59,983 nucleotides of DNA from Leptolyngbya sp. Cla-17 (GCF_016807185.1 NZ_JAEVYN010000002.1:1702650-1762632); one strand, 5' to 3'. Shown: positions 36,033 to 45,193, numbered from the stretch's first letter. Notes: generated by a model from the sequence alone, not told the origin. A program made the numbers and translations.

Positions 36033-37211
36033 GTGAGCGATCGTCGATTTAAACTCGCTGCCCTTTTGTTGACCTGCGTCATCACACTGTCCACGCTGCT
36101 AACTGGATGTGACTTGCCCCAAGTAAGCGCAGAGCAACGGATATTTCGTGATTTATCGCTTGACTTTTTAAGCAGCTACAAGTTACCCAAGCAAAAATTT
36201 CAAGACACACCTGTCGGTGGCCTATCTGCTCTCACCTACGATCGCCAGCGGAATCTGCTGTATGCCATTTCTGACGATCGCAGCGAACTGGCTCCAGCAC
36301 GCTTCTATACGCTGAAATTAAAACTGGATGCCGCCAACCCTAAAGCACCAAAGATTAAACAGGTTGATGTCACAGGTGTCACGTTCATCACCGATGAAGC
36401 GGGTCAGCCTTATGCCAAAGGAACAGTTGACCCCGAAGGAATTGTATTGTCTTCATCAGGAACGCTGTTTATTTCGAGTGAAGGAGTTGCCCGTCAAGGC
36501 ATTGCTCCGTTTGTGCGGGAGTTTGACCTGAAAACTGGGAAATGGAAACGGAGTTTGCTCATCCCTGATCGCTACCTTCCTAAAACTGAAGGCGACAAGC
36601 AAACTCAGGGTGTAGGCGATAATCTAGGCTTTGAATCTTTGACACTCAACATGAGCGGTGGTAACACCGTTGCGATTGAACCTTTTCGCCTATTTACTGC
36701 AACAGAATCGGCGCTGGTTCAAGATGCCAGTCCAGACCATCCTCAGCAAGGAGCCAGCCGCAACCGCGTTTTGCATTATTCCCTTGATCCAACCTATTCT
36801 CTGTTGCTATCGGAACACCTGTATGAAATGGCTCCGCCGCCGGAGGGGGCTTTGTATCATGGGTTGACGGAGATGCTGGCGATCGATCAGGGGGGACACT
36901 TTATCAGCATTGAGCGATCATTTGGCAGCAATGGTTTTGGAGTGAAACTGTTTCAACTGGCAATGGGTAGCGCCAGCGACACCACAACCATTGAAAGCTT
37001 AAAAGGGCAGAGTCCAGGAGTGCAGCCCATCCGTAAAAAGCTGCTGTTTGACCTAAACCAACTGGGCATTCCCCTTGACAATTTAGAAGGCATTGCTTTT
37101 GGACCTCAACTGCCTGATGGTAGCCAGAGCCTACTGTTAATCAGCGACGATAACTTTAACGATCAACAGGCAACCTTATTTTTCCTATTTCGGATCAAGG
37201 GGCTTCGTTAA
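36033..37211 (+). CDS. Phytase/esterase-like lipoprotein
   Basis: The 392-residue protein starts with GTG. It has an N-terminal hydrophobic stretch ending in the lipobox LLTGCDL at about residue 26, so it is a lipoprotein. The body matches the esterase-like-activity-of-phytase pattern: GGLSALTYDRQRNLLYAISDD, TVDPEGIVLS, NLGFESLTLN and IPLDNLEGIAFGP. These enzymes form a six-bladed propeller; substrates in cyanobacteria are unclear. A promoter region of 242 bp separates it from the upstream TPR gene. Confidence 0.86.
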   Translation: MSDRRFKLAALLLTCVITLSTLLTGCDLPQVSAEQRIFRDLSLDFLSSYKLPKQKFQDTPVGGLSALTYDRQRNLLYAISDDRSELAPARFYTLKLKLDAANPKAPKIKQVDVTGVTFITDEAGQPYAKGTVDPEGIVLSSSGTLFISSEGVARQGIAPFVREFDLKTGKWKRSLLIPDRYLPKTEGDKQTQGVGDNLGFESLTLNMSGGNTVAIEPFRLFTATESALVQDASPDHPQQGASRNRVLHYSLDPTYSLLLSEHLYEMAPPPEGALYHGLTEMLAIDQGGHFISIERSFGSNGFGVKLFQLAMGSASDTTTIESLKGQSPGVQPIRKKLLFDLNQLGIPLDNLEGIAFGPQLPDGSQSLLLISDDNFNDQQATLFFLFRIKGLR

Positions 37212-37455
37212 CTGAACATGCGAATCGCTGCCTACGGAACTCTCTTGAATCAGCGAAATAGAAAAATACTGAAGAGAAAAAGCAATAGAACAGCTAATTC
37301 ATACAATGTAAAGAGGGGATACGGTTTGTTAAGGTTCAGAAACTTATATTTAGCAGCGTGTTACATTGTATCGTAATGTTTTCTTTATATTTGATGGGCT
37401 AAACCGTAAGGGATAACCCAGCTTGGTAAGTGATTCAAAGCTGTAGAGGCATCGA

Positions 37456-38787
37456 ATGCAGGCAAACTCTGATCAGCCAAATCTTGCCGGTTGTCTGCTA
37501 CAGCTCTTGCTGTTTATTGATAAACGACCGAGTTCTAGAGAGCAAGTTCAGCAGGTTCGCATGGCTCTCAAGGAGTTACGGGAAGAATGCGACTTTGAAC
37601 TTCAAATTGTTGATGTGAGTGAGCAGCCTTACTTAGCTGAATACTTTCGTCTCATTGCAACCCCTGCATTGGTCAAACTTCATCCAGAACCTCGTCAAAT
37701 TCTTGCAGGCGGCACACTAGTGCAGCAGTTGCAACACTGGTGGAGCCATTGGCAGCGCTCTGTGGCGGAGTATTTGGCGACCACTGCGGATTCGGGTGCG
37801 ATAGAGGTGCGATCGCTCAAGCAAATCGCACTTGAAATTGCTGCGCTGACTCCTCAAACTGGAATTAGCGTGGCGGCACCTTTGGGCAATGCACCTACCG
37901 CAAACTTAGAATTGCCTATATCGGCTGAGGTTGAGCAGGTTTCCGCTTTACGCCTTCTCAAAGATGCATTTGATAGTTCAGCTTCATCTAATGCGGTGAC
38001 TCGATCAACTGAGTTAATTCAACTATCGGATGAAGTCTTTCGGCTGAAGCGCGAAAAAGAGGAACTAGAGCACCAGCTTGAGTTTAAAGACCAAATTTTG
38101 ACAATGTTGGCGCATGATCTACGCAACCCGCTGACAGCAACTGCGATCGCCCTAGAAACGTTGGAAAGAAACCACAGCCATAGAAATGGCGTAGAGTCGC
38201 ACATAACACCGCAACTAACTGCTCGGTTGCTTAACCATGCTCGGACTCAAACACGGGCGATTGACCGGATGATTACCGATATTTTGCAGGCGGCACGCGG
38301 CATGGGTTCCGATGCGCGTATATATCCTCATGAGCTTGATTTAGGCACTTTATGCTTAGATGTGCTGAATAATTTGCAAGACCGTTTCCAAGAAAAATCT
38401 CATCAGGTTGAAAAAGATATTCCCTCAGATTTACCCATGATCCTGGCGGATGGAGAACGTATTCGACAAGTTTTAATGAACCTATTCGACAATGCTGTGA
38501 AATACACTCCAGACGGCGGCACGATTCAGCTTGTTGCACTGCATCGCACCACGCAAAAAGTACAGATTAGTGTGGTAGATAATGGACTTGGGATTCCTCC
38601 TGAAAATCAAGAGCGAATTTTTGAGGAGTGCTTTCGCCTCAAGCGAGATGAAGATAAAGCCGGGTATGGAATTGGGCTGTCTTTGTGCCAGCGGATTATT
38701 CGCGCTCATTATGGACAACTTTGGGTAGACTCTACCTTAAATCACGGCAGTTCCTTTCATTTTACACTGCCCGTGTTTCGAAAATAG
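37456..38787 (+). CDS. sasA: Circadian-output histidine kinase SasA
   Basis: SasA senses the KaiC clock through its N-terminal KaiB/thioredoxin-like domain and phosphorylates RpaA. Residues about 10-95 carry the KaiB-like fold (CLLQLLLFIDKRPSSREQVQ, IATPALVKLHPEPRQILAGG). A linker of about 100 residues and a coiled coil (DEVFRLKREKEELEHQLEF) follow. The HisKA domain has an intact H-box TMLAHDLRNPLTATAIALE, and the ATPase domain has NLFDNAVKYTPDGG, DNGLGIPPENQ and GYGIGLSLCQRIIRAHYG. At 443 residues it is longer than many SasA because of the linker. No kai genes are in the window. Confidence 0.93.
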   Translation: MQANSDQPNLAGCLLQLLLFIDKRPSSREQVQQVRMALKELREECDFELQIVDVSEQPYLAEYFRLIATPALVKLHPEPRQILAGGTLVQQLQHWWSHWQRSVAEYLATTADSGAIEVRSLKQIALEIAALTPQTGISVAAPLGNAPTANLELPISAEVEQVSALRLLKDAFDSSASSNAVTRSTELIQLSDEVFRLKREKEELEHQLEFKDQILTMLAHDLRNPLTATAIALETLERNHSHRNGVESHITPQLTARLLNHARTQTRAIDRMITDILQAARGMGSDARIYPHELDLGTLCLDVLNNLQDRFQEKSHQVEKDIPSDLPMILADGERIRQVLMNLFDNAVKYTPDGGTIQLVALHRTTQKVQISVVDNGLGIPPENQERIFEECFRLKRDEDKAGYGIGLSLCQRIIRAHYGQLWVDSTLNHGSSFHFTLPVFRK

Positions 38788-38994
38788 CGCAAGGTATAGC
38801 TAACTGCCCTCACCCCATGCTTTAGAGAAGTCATCCACCGCGTGAAGTAGTTTGTACCTGTACGCTGATGATTTCGGTTTGCTCTAGACAAAACACGGCG
38901 ATGTATTGTATTCACCGCCGCAGTATTTGATTATTTCGGTCTAAAACACGATCGCCATAGTTGCCTCAGCCGCTAACGAACTATAACCAAGGAA

Positions 38995-39633
38995 CTATGA
39001 CAGTGAGCAAAACTCTTGAATACCTTGCCAAATAATGTCGCTAGCATCGGCTAAGCCATGGTCGCTGTCAAGTTCAACCAGTTTCACCCAAGGGCGCGTT
39101 TTGGCAAAGTCAATGCTGGTTTGCAGCGGAATTACTTCATCACTTTTGCCATGGAACAATAGGGTCGGCACCGGGCGCAAGAGGTCGGCTTCGCGATATT
39201 GGGCAGCATCCTCAGCAAACTGGTAGCTGATGGGCAGCATTTTCTCTGCACCGTAGTGGTAGACCGGCAAAAAGCCTTCAGTTTTCCATTGCTGCACTTG
39301 TTCATAGCCCAAGCGGGGCAACCAATGAGATAAAAAACCGAAAGCCGGAGCGAGTAAGACTAATCGCTCCACTTGAGGCTGACGTTGCCCTAACCAGGCG
39401 GCGGTTAATCCACCAAAACTAGACCCGATCAGCGTAACGGGGGTAGGCGGAGCGGGTAGTTCAGCTTCCACCTGTTGTAGTTGGCGAGTCAAGGTAAGGT
39501 AAGTGAAGTCACCTTGGTTCAGATCGGGAGTAGTCAGGGGAATATGGAGATGGGTGAAGCGATCGCTAAAGTTTTTTGCTTTAACCGATTGAGGGCTGGA
39601 GGCAAATCCATGTAAATAAAAATATTGATGCAT
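38995..39633 (-). CDS. YqiA/YcfP-type alpha/beta-hydrolase
   Basis: A 212-residue alpha/beta-hydrolase. It begins with YFYLHGFASSPQSVKA, an early HGF oxyanion-hole segment, and the nucleophile elbow GSSFGGLTAAWLG lies at about 68-80. Candidate acid and base are in HGKSDEVIPL and LDSDHGLAD. The size and order match the YqiA-like esterases, which hydrolyse short acyl esters. It stands alone on the minus strand after sasA, with a 207-bp gap. Confidence 0.86.
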   Translation of the reverse strand: MHQYFYLHGFASSPQSVKAKNFSDRFTHLHIPLTTPDLNQGDFTYLTLTRQLQQVEAELPAPPTPVTLIGSSFGGLTAAWLGQRQPQVERLVLLAPAFGFLSHWLPRLGYEQVQQWKTEGFLPVYHYGAEKMLPISYQFAEDAAQYREADLLRPVPTLLFHGKSDEVIPLQTSIDFAKTRPWVKLVELDSDHGLADASDIIWQGIQEFCSLS

Positions 39634-39821
39634 TTATTTTCTCGTTTAAGGTCAATTCAAACCATTATCAATCGGCTTAGAGCTTGACTTTATCAATCCT
39701 TAAATGGTGGCACAGTTCGCTTAACTACATCAGCAATCTCTAGAGCACATAGCAGTTTGAGAGCCGTGCGGCTAAAGCGCAGTAGATGAAAATCTGAGGT
39801 ATCGCTGTTAAGCAGACCTGC

Positions 39822-39962
39822 TCAGCCTGTTGTTCGTCGAGCATGATCCATAATTTTCTGTTTACGCTCAGAATTGTTGCCCGTGGAGCGCTTGATAAAG
39901 TCTCCCGTGCTACGAGATAGATGTTCCAAAATGCGCTTTTTGCGATCGTCTGCACTTGCCAT
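39822..39962 (-). CDS. 46-residue basic protein with two RKxxIxxH-type repeats
   Basis: ATG at 39962 opens a 46-residue ORF containing two short repeats, DDRKKRILEHLSRSTGDF and SERKQKIMDHARRTTG, spaced by FIKRSTGNN. The DRKKRIL-EHL / ERKQKIM-DHA symmetry looks like selected sequence rather than chance. The ORF is followed by TGA, after which the same frame remains open for 42 more codons (AGLLNSDTSDFHLLRF...) without an obvious start. The function is unknown. It lies between the esterase and the SWIM protein, both on the minus strand. Confidence 0.6.
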   Translation of the reverse strand: MASADDRKKRILEHLSRSTGDFIKRSTGNNSERKQKIMDHARRTTG

Positions 39963-40042
39963 AAAGAAGAATGTCTATTGCTTTCATGTTCTTCTTTATT
40001 TTAGAAATCTTTACAGAACTATGCCATCTGGACCCAAAAGCT

Positions 40043-40909
40043 TTAGAGCTCTGATTCCTGTTTAGGTACTGACACATTCATGGCGGTCAAAATTGCCTGC
40101 TGGCTCACACTTTGATAAATCCCCTTGAGATGCTGCATTGCGGTTTGAGCCGCCTTTGCAGCCATTGCTGCATCTCCATCACTGGTTTTCAATGGAATCG
40201 TGCCTAACACATCTAAAACCGTTTCACTGCTGGGCGGAGGTGCGATTACCACCAAAGATGGCTCTAGTTCATCGACATAATGCCAAAACTTCTCTAAATC
40301 GAGAGCATGGGAAGCTGTGACAGAAGCGGGTAGAAATGAGTCTGCATTTTGGAGGATTGAATCTTCAGACCCACCTTGGCTACGAGTTTGGCGCAAGGCT
40401 TCAATAATTTGCTCCTTAGTTCGCCCCCTTAATTGAAAAAGAACAAAGGGATCCTCGCCAAAGCGATCGCCCAACAGATAATAGACCGCACCAATATGCT
40501 TACAAGGGTTTGCGGGATCAGGGCAAGAGCACCGACTGTGAATATCAAACTTGGTAAACGGAAACAGGCTTAAACCATTCGCAGTGAATACTTCCTCAAT
40601 CGCTTGCGGCATTTCTCCCGCTAGCAACTTAGCGGAAAAAATTGCCCGCTGCGACATGGATTCAATCACATAGCTCCACTGCTCATCGGTGAAAGGATCA
40701 AGCGATAACGTCACTTTATAGGGTTCTGGAGCCGTTCCTTGAACAAGGGCTGCCACTTTTTCCCCTTGAAACTCAATGCTCAAAACGTTTCCTTCGCGTG
40801 CATAGACTCGCGCTCGTGCCAATCGCCGTATCCATCCAAAAGATTCTAGGACATCGATCCAGCGCTGCGCCCACCATTCACGGATGGGTTGAGAATAGGC
40901 ATCAGTCAT
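40043..40909 (-). CDS. SWIM zinc-finger domain protein
   Basis: The 288-residue protein contains the SWIM motif CSCPDPANPCKHIGAVYY (CxC...CxH) at about 128-145. The N-terminal half (WWAQRWIDVLESFGWIRRL) is usual for the cyanobacterial SWIM proteins that accompany SNF2-family helicases. No helicase is next to it. The zinc-binding region probably contacts nucleic acid or protein. The C-terminal 100 residues include a Leu/Ser-rich segment and a helical tail. Confidence 0.87.
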   Translation of the reverse strand: MTDAYSQPIREWWAQRWIDVLESFGWIRRLARARVYAREGNVLSIEFQGEKVAALVQGTAPEPYKVTLSLDPFTDEQWSYVIESMSQRAIFSAKLLAGEMPQAIEEVFTANGLSLFPFTKFDIHSRCSCPDPANPCKHIGAVYYLLGDRFGEDPFVLFQLRGRTKEQIIEALRQTRSQGGSEDSILQNADSFLPASVTASHALDLEKFWHYVDELEPSLVVIAPPPSSETVLDVLGTIPLKTSDGDAAMAAKAAQTAMQHLKGIYQSVSQQAILTAMNVSVPKQESEL

Positions 40910-41048
40910 GGGAGGAGGGGAGTGAAGGGATAGAAGAGTGCGAGAGAAGTAACAAGGATGTCTTATTCAAATTTACCTTTGAATGAACCGCTTTTCTGTA
41001 GGAGCTTGTCCTAACAAAGTATGCTGAGGGCGATGTTTATTCAATGTT

Positions 41049-41054
41049 AGGAGG
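41049..41054 (+). promoter_or_regulatory. AGGAGG ribosome-binding site fixing a TTG start
   Basis: AGGAGG lies 5 nt before TTG at 41060. A competing ATG at 41056 is only one nucleotide from this site and opens a five-codon ORF (MLGA stop), so TTG is the supported start of the Lin0512-type gene. Confidence 0.75.
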
Positions 41055-41059
41055 AATGC

Positions 41060-41422
41060 TTGGCGCGTAAACGATTGATTATTGAAATGGGTATGGGAGT
41101 GGATCAGCATGGTCAGGAGCCAACGGTTGCGGCTGCCCGCGCTGTTCGCAATGCGATCGCCCATAATGCCTTGCCGGGAGTTTGGGAAGTCGCAGGGTTA
41201 AACCATCCGAATAAAATGATCGTGGAAGTTCAGGTTGGAGTTCCCTATCCCGATCAGGTCAGGCAGGAAGAGGTATTGGCGGTGTTGCCCTTTGGTCGCA
41301 AATCATTGTCTGTAGAACAGGGGGGCATGGTGGTGCAAGGACGAGCGATCGCTGAATTAGAGGACAAAAATGATGAAATGCTAATTGCGGTTGCCTCTGT
41401 GACCGTTTGGGTAGACATCTAA
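41060..41422 (+). CDS. Lin0512-family protein
   Basis: A 120-residue protein. It opens with RKRLIIEMGMGVDQHGQEPT, followed by AAARAVRNAIAHNALPGV and EVQVGVPYPDQVRQEEVLAV, matching the Lin0512 family of small proteins of unknown activity (two beta-alpha units with a shared GMGxD motif). TTG start. No close neighbour on the same strand. It ends 26 bp before the stop-proximal copy of the duplicated PHP-gene end. Confidence 0.84.
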   Translation: MARKRLIIEMGMGVDQHGQEPTVAAARAVRNAIAHNALPGVWEVAGLNHPNKMIVEVQVGVPYPDQVRQEEVLAVLPFGRKSLSVEQGGMVVQGRAIAELEDKNDEMLIAVASVTVWVDI

Positions 41423-41430
41423 AAGTTGGA

Positions 41431-41694
41431 TGGATGTCCAAATAGTGCTTAGAGGCGTTGAAGCAAGCTGAGTCCATGGGTATCGCTACCGCAAGTATTG
41501 AGCAATCCATAGGTAGAGCTTAAGCGCTGCACTTGCTCGGTTTGGCGAGGACTAGTGCGCCAAGGAGAAGGGTTGTCATAGGCATAGTAAGTTTCGACGC
41601 CGTTAATCCCTAAGGTGGCAGCGGCGGCAATCAGGTCTTCAGGCGATCGCCGATAGCGAACTGGATGCGCTAACACTGCCAAACCACCCGCCAT
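41431..41694. repeat. 264-bp tandem duplication, copy 1
   Basis: This segment is identical, base for base, to 41695-41958. It contains the last 82 codons (including stop) of the PHP gene in minus-strand orientation (an 81-residue in-frame ORF at 41449-41694), with no upstream part. The length is exactly 88 codons. Confidence 0.97.
41449..41694 (-). pseudogene. Truncated duplicate of the PHP-domain gene end
   Basis: This 81-residue ORF (opening MAGGLAVLAHPVRYRR) equals the C-terminal part of the PHP protein at 41713-42474, and is a by-product of the 264-bp tandem duplication. It lacks the N-terminal metal-binding HxH motif. It has no separate promoter visible. Confidence 0.85.
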
Positions 41695-41958
41695 TGGATG
41701 TCCAAATAGTGCTTAGAGGCGTTGAAGCAAGCTGAGTCCATGGGTATCGCTACCGCAAGTATTGAGCAATCCATAGGTAGAGCTTAAGCGCTGCACTTGC
41801 TCGGTTTGGCGAGGACTAGTGCGCCAAGGAGAAGGGTTGTCATAGGCATAGTAAGTTTCGACGCCGTTAATCCCTAAGGTGGCAGCGGCGGCAATCAGGT
41901 CTTCAGGCGATCGCCGATAGCGAACTGGATGCGCTAACACTGCCAAACCACCCGCCAT
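41695..41958. repeat. 264-bp tandem duplication, copy 2
   Basis: The second exact copy, which carries the genuine 3' end of the PHP gene (stop at 41713). Confidence 0.97.
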
Positions 41959-42474
41959 TTGAATGCTAGCAATGACTTGAGCAGCCGATGCGATCTCGTC
42001 TTGGGGGGCGCACTTCTGCACATAAGGCTCCATCGCCGAATGAGCTACGTCAAAGGCATAGCCGAGGATGTGTACTTCTGTTTCCAACAATCTAGAAGTG
42101 ATTTCGATCCCTGTCCACAGGTGGGGCAAATTATCAACCCGGTCAGGATTCGCTTGGATATAGTCAGCTAGCCAACATTGTGCCCGTTGGTATCCATCAA
42201 CGGTGTGGTGATCGGTGATGGCAAATCCTTGCAGCCCGATCGCGATCGCTTGTTCCATCAATTTCTCTGGCTGCAACTGTCCATCCGAGCAAACAGTGTG
42301 CATGTGAAAGTTAAACGATGTGGGGCAGCTTTCAGCGTGAATAGTCTCAAATACGCCCCTTAGCGCCAGGGTATCCTGGGCAGTGGGCTTCGAGGAAACA
42401 GATTCCTCAACCAAATTTACGACAGCCATAGTTGCCTCAGAAGGGTTACGTGGGTATGTCTTAATCTTTGGCAA
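41713..42474 (-). CDS. PHP-domain metal-dependent phosphoesterase
   Basis: A 253-residue PHP-superfamily phosphoesterase. Motifs: FNFHMHTVCSDGQLQPEKL (HxH and D), FAITDHHTVDGYQRA, GIEITSRL, LAHPVRYRR and CGSDTHGLSLL. The set of His/Asp residues is complete, so a trinuclear metal site is expected. The substrate may be nucleoside phosphates or histidinol-type esters; this cannot be fixed. Its last 81 codons are present again downstream as a 264-bp exact tandem duplication, but the gene itself ends normally. Confidence 0.88.
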   Translation of the reverse strand: MPKIKTYPRNPSEATMAVVNLVEESVSSKPTAQDTLALRGVFETIHAESCPTSFNFHMHTVCSDGQLQPEKLMEQAIAIGLQGFAITDHHTVDGYQRAQCWLADYIQANPDRVDNLPHLWTGIEITSRLLETEVHILGYAFDVAHSAMEPYVQKCAPQDEIASAAQVIASIQMAGGLAVLAHPVRYRRSPEDLIAAAATLGINGVETYYAYDNPSPWRTSPRQTEQVQRLSSTYGLLNTCGSDTHGLSLLQRL

Positions 42475-42705
42475 GACTTCAACACCCCAACTCTATCTTA
42501 ACCTTCTGTTACTTACTGTTGTCTGCTTTACTGTGTTGCTGGATGCTTGTCAATCCTATTCAGTGCAATAGTTTCCAGTCTTTATCTTCTACTGATCAAA
42601 CTTTTAAGTCTGCTTCATAAAAGAAACTAATCACCCTGGCAAGCCCACAGGAAAAAAGACCGCACCGAATCACCCGTCGTTCAAAGTTGTCCACCTTAGA
42701 CGGAA

Positions 42706-44496
42706 TCAGTCCAAGCGGAAATTAAAAGGCAATCGAGCGTAAATTTCTGAAGGATCATTCATCCCTCTCAGCACAGTGAATTCTGTCTGAAGCTTTCCTA
42801 GCTCTTTGAAAACTAGATTTTTTGATTTAGCTTTTTGAAAGCTTTCGCTGGATAAACTCCTTAGTAATTCTTCCTGAAGTCCACGAGATTGAGGATACTC
42901 GGCGAGTTTCCAGTCGTCTCCCAATTTGGCTCGTTGAGCAGCATCTTGAATGGCATCTTTCAGCCCGCCCAGTTGATCGACTAACCCGATCGCCAATGCT
43001 TGCTTACCAGACCAAACGCGACCTTGGGCAATTTCTGCCACTTTTGCCTTTGGCAACTTGCGTGACTCTGCGACCTTAGTCACAAATTGGTTATAAATGC
43101 GATCGACTGATTTCTGAAAAATGGCTAACTCTTGCGGGGTACGAGGACGGTTGATGCTAGAAATATCTGCATAACGCCCTGTTTTCACCACATCCCAGGA
43201 TATACCGTTATCGTTTGCGATCTTTTGCACATTAGGACGTAATCCAAACACCCCAATAGAGCCTGTAATGGTGTTGGGTTGGGCAAAAATGCGATCGCTA
43301 AAGGTGGAAATCCAGTAGCCGCCAGAGGCTGCGACTCCACCCATAGAAACAACCACGGGCTTTTTCTTGCGAGTTTGAATCACTTCTCGCTGAATCACCT
43401 CCGAGCCAACCACGCTACCACCGGGACTATTCACCCGAATCACGACCGCTTTTATATCGTCGTCATCCTGAATTTCTCGTAGCTGTTGGGCAAAGCGATC
43501 TCCTCCCACCTGGTCAGCATCGCCCTCTCCATCGACAATTTCGCCCTCTGCATACACCACAGCAATTTGATTTTTTGATTGCCGCTCTTGCTCTAATGCT
43601 TGCTGCGCAACTCTGGCATAGCTCTTCAAGCTGATCTTGCGAAAAGATTCATCATCCTTTTCGCCAAGCTGCTGAAGTTGACTAATCATTTCATCTTCAT
43701 ATGCTAGCTTTGTGGCTAACTTTTGCTTAACAGCATCTTCTGCTTCCACAATGGCTTGATTATCAGTCAGATTCTGCAACTGAGTGGGGGTCAATTTTCG
43801 ATCTTTGCTCACTGTTGTCAAGAACTCACCCCATACATCTCCCAGCAGCGTCTGGGTTTGCTGGCGGCTTTCGGGGCTGCGTTTGTCTAATAAAAATGAT
43901 TCTACGGCGGCTTTATATTTGCCGACTCGCGTCACTTGCACGCCAATGCCAAACTTTTTTAAGGCACCTGCATAGAACGCAGTGTTGGAAGCGAGACCGT
44001 TGATTTCAAATGAGCCGTAAGGGTTAATTGCGATCGTGTCGGCTACAGATGCCAGGTAATATTCCGGTTCGCTCCAGTCAACCCCATAAGCAATGATTTT
44101 TTTGCCCGTAGCCTGAAACCGCTGTAGTGCCTCACGGATTTCTTTTAGTGCAGCATAGCCTGCGCTGCTGGAACTCTCCATCTCTCCATGCAAATATAGC
44201 GCCACAATTCGCTTATCTTTTGCGGCGCGATCTATCGCATTCAGTGCCATACGCAACGGTATTGTATCTGGAGTGCCACTGAGTAACGCATTGCCTAAAT
44301 TACCCCTAGAGCCTCTCTGTCCATCGGTGATGTCTACTGTTAAATCGAACTCCAGCACAGACTTATCTTTAACGCTTGGTGCGGGATCTTTAGATGAGAT
44401 AGAAATAACCAAAAGTACTAGTCCACCAATGCTTAAGCCCAAGAAAATCAGCAATGCTAGCAAACTGGCAAAGGTGTATTTAAAAAAGTCGCGCAT
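42706..44496 (-). CDS. sppA: Signal peptide peptidase SppA, 67K type
   Basis: SppA degrades remnant signal peptides. From ATG 44496 (MRDFFKYTFASLLALLIF, preceded by AGGATTGG) the 596-residue protein has one N-terminal transmembrane helix and two peptidase S49 repeats. The catalytic Lys lies in the KYKAAVESF segment and the Ser in GGVAASGGYWIS; conserved PGGSVVGSEVIQ and TGSIGVFG are also present. An upstream frame extension to 44580 would precede the transmembrane helix with 28 unlikely residues. It is followed by an alr0857-like gene upstream on the same strand. Confidence 0.93.
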   Translation of the reverse strand: MRDFFKYTFASLLALLIFLGLSIGGLVLLVISISSKDPAPSVKDKSVLEFDLTVDITDGQRGSRGNLGNALLSGTPDTIPLRMALNAIDRAAKDKRIVALYLHGEMESSSSAGYAALKEIREALQRFQATGKKIIAYGVDWSEPEYYLASVADTIAINPYGSFEINGLASNTAFYAGALKKFGIGVQVTRVGKYKAAVESFLLDKRSPESRQQTQTLLGDVWGEFLTTVSKDRKLTPTQLQNLTDNQAIVEAEDAVKQKLATKLAYEDEMISQLQQLGEKDDESFRKISLKSYARVAQQALEQERQSKNQIAVVYAEGEIVDGEGDADQVGGDRFAQQLREIQDDDDIKAVVIRVNSPGGSVVGSEVIQREVIQTRKKKPVVVSMGGVAASGGYWISTFSDRIFAQPNTITGSIGVFGLRPNVQKIANDNGISWDVVKTGRYADISSINRPRTPQELAIFQKSVDRIYNQFVTKVAESRKLPKAKVAEIAQGRVWSGKQALAIGLVDQLGGLKDAIQDAAQRAKLGDDWKLAEYPQSRGLQEELLRSLSSESFQKAKSKNLVFKELGKLQTEFTVLRGMNDPSEIYARLPFNFRLD

Positions 44497-44627
44497 TCCA
44501 ATCCTTTTCTTTTCTGCGGATAGCACAAAATCGCTACTAGCTCCATGCTGGCGTGAAAATGCTTTAACGACAAGGGGCAAGTAGGAAAAGAGCGGCGGAA
44601 GGACACTAGGAGGGCAAGAGGTAAGAG

Positions 44628-44653
44628 TGAAGGGTAGATAGATCTACCCTTCA
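44628..44653. other. Perfect 12-bp inverted repeat
   Basis: TGAAGGGTAGAT and its reverse complement are separated by two bases. It lies between sppA and the alr0857-like gene on the minus strand. No T run follows; it could be a transcript-end or processing hairpin. Confidence 0.7.
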
Positions 44654-44685
44654 GAAGGAGGGGGAATCATGGATCTGGTGCTGTT

Positions 44686-45069
44686 TTATGCCAGAAATGA
44701 TACCTGTGTTTGCGCTTCCCACAACCGCAGCAATAGAAATTCAGCCATATCTGAAACAGCCGTCACAAAAATGCCTGTCTCTGCTTGGATGTTTTCGGCA
44801 ATCCAGCTTCCATAGACTGTTGCTTCCACAAATTCTTGATCCACAGGAGTGACCATTACCACTTGGGTTTGCTCTAATCGCAGAATCTGCTCGAGTTGCT
44901 TCAGGCTAGGTGCAGTCGCAGGCAGCAAAAACGAGGCACGACCTGGCTGAATATATAGATGTTGCCCTAGCCGCATTGCCAGCACAATTCGTTGAGCGAT
45001 CAACACTTCTAAAGGAGCCATGACGCGCTCCATATGTAGTCCATTCTCGGTATACGTCAGTTTCAGCAT
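44686..45069 (-). CDS. Conserved cyanobacterial alr0857-type protein
   Basis: A 127-residue protein opening with LKLTYTENGLHMERV, then LIAQRIVLAMRLGQHLYIQP and RASFLLPATAP. The pattern matches the small alr0857-type family found in many cyanobacteria, of unknown function. No motifs suggest an enzyme. It is upstream of sppA on the minus strand with a 189-bp gap, so they could share a transcript only weakly. Confidence in family is moderate. Confidence 0.78.
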   Translation of the reverse strand: MLKLTYTENGLHMERVMAPLEVLIAQRIVLAMRLGQHLYIQPGRASFLLPATAPSLKQLEQILRLEQTQVVMVTPVDQEFVEATVYGSWIAENIQAETGIFVTAVSDMAEFLLLRLWEAQTQVSFLA

Positions 45070-45141
45070 GGTGATTTCTCCAGGGGAGGGAGAGGAAGTA
45101 GGGGAGTTGAATGGAGATGGGGATTAAGTGCCAAAATTAGA

Positions 45142-45183
45142 CAAAAAACAACCCCCGCTTCTGGTTCTTTCCAGCAGCGGGGG
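45142..45183 (-). terminator. Strong Rho-independent terminator on the minus strand
   Basis: On the minus strand GCCCCCGCTGCTGG-AAAGAA-CCAGAAGCGGGGG is a 13-bp stem with one mismatch, followed by TTGTTTTTTG. It ends a transcript coming from the right and lies 11 bp after the stop of a 25-codon ORF. It points away from the alr0857-like gene, which has its own start beyond it. Confidence 0.88.
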
Positions 45184-45193
45184 CGTAAGCGTC

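Noticed and set aside
39740..39955. 71-residue minus-strand ORF overlapping the 46-residue gene
   Set aside because: Its composition is hydrophobic and irregular and another frame in the same place has a repeated basic motif; it is treated as a shadow.
44497..44580. 28-codon upstream extension of sppA
   Set aside because: It would place a long hydrophilic stretch before the signal anchor; AGGATTGG precedes the ATG at 44496.
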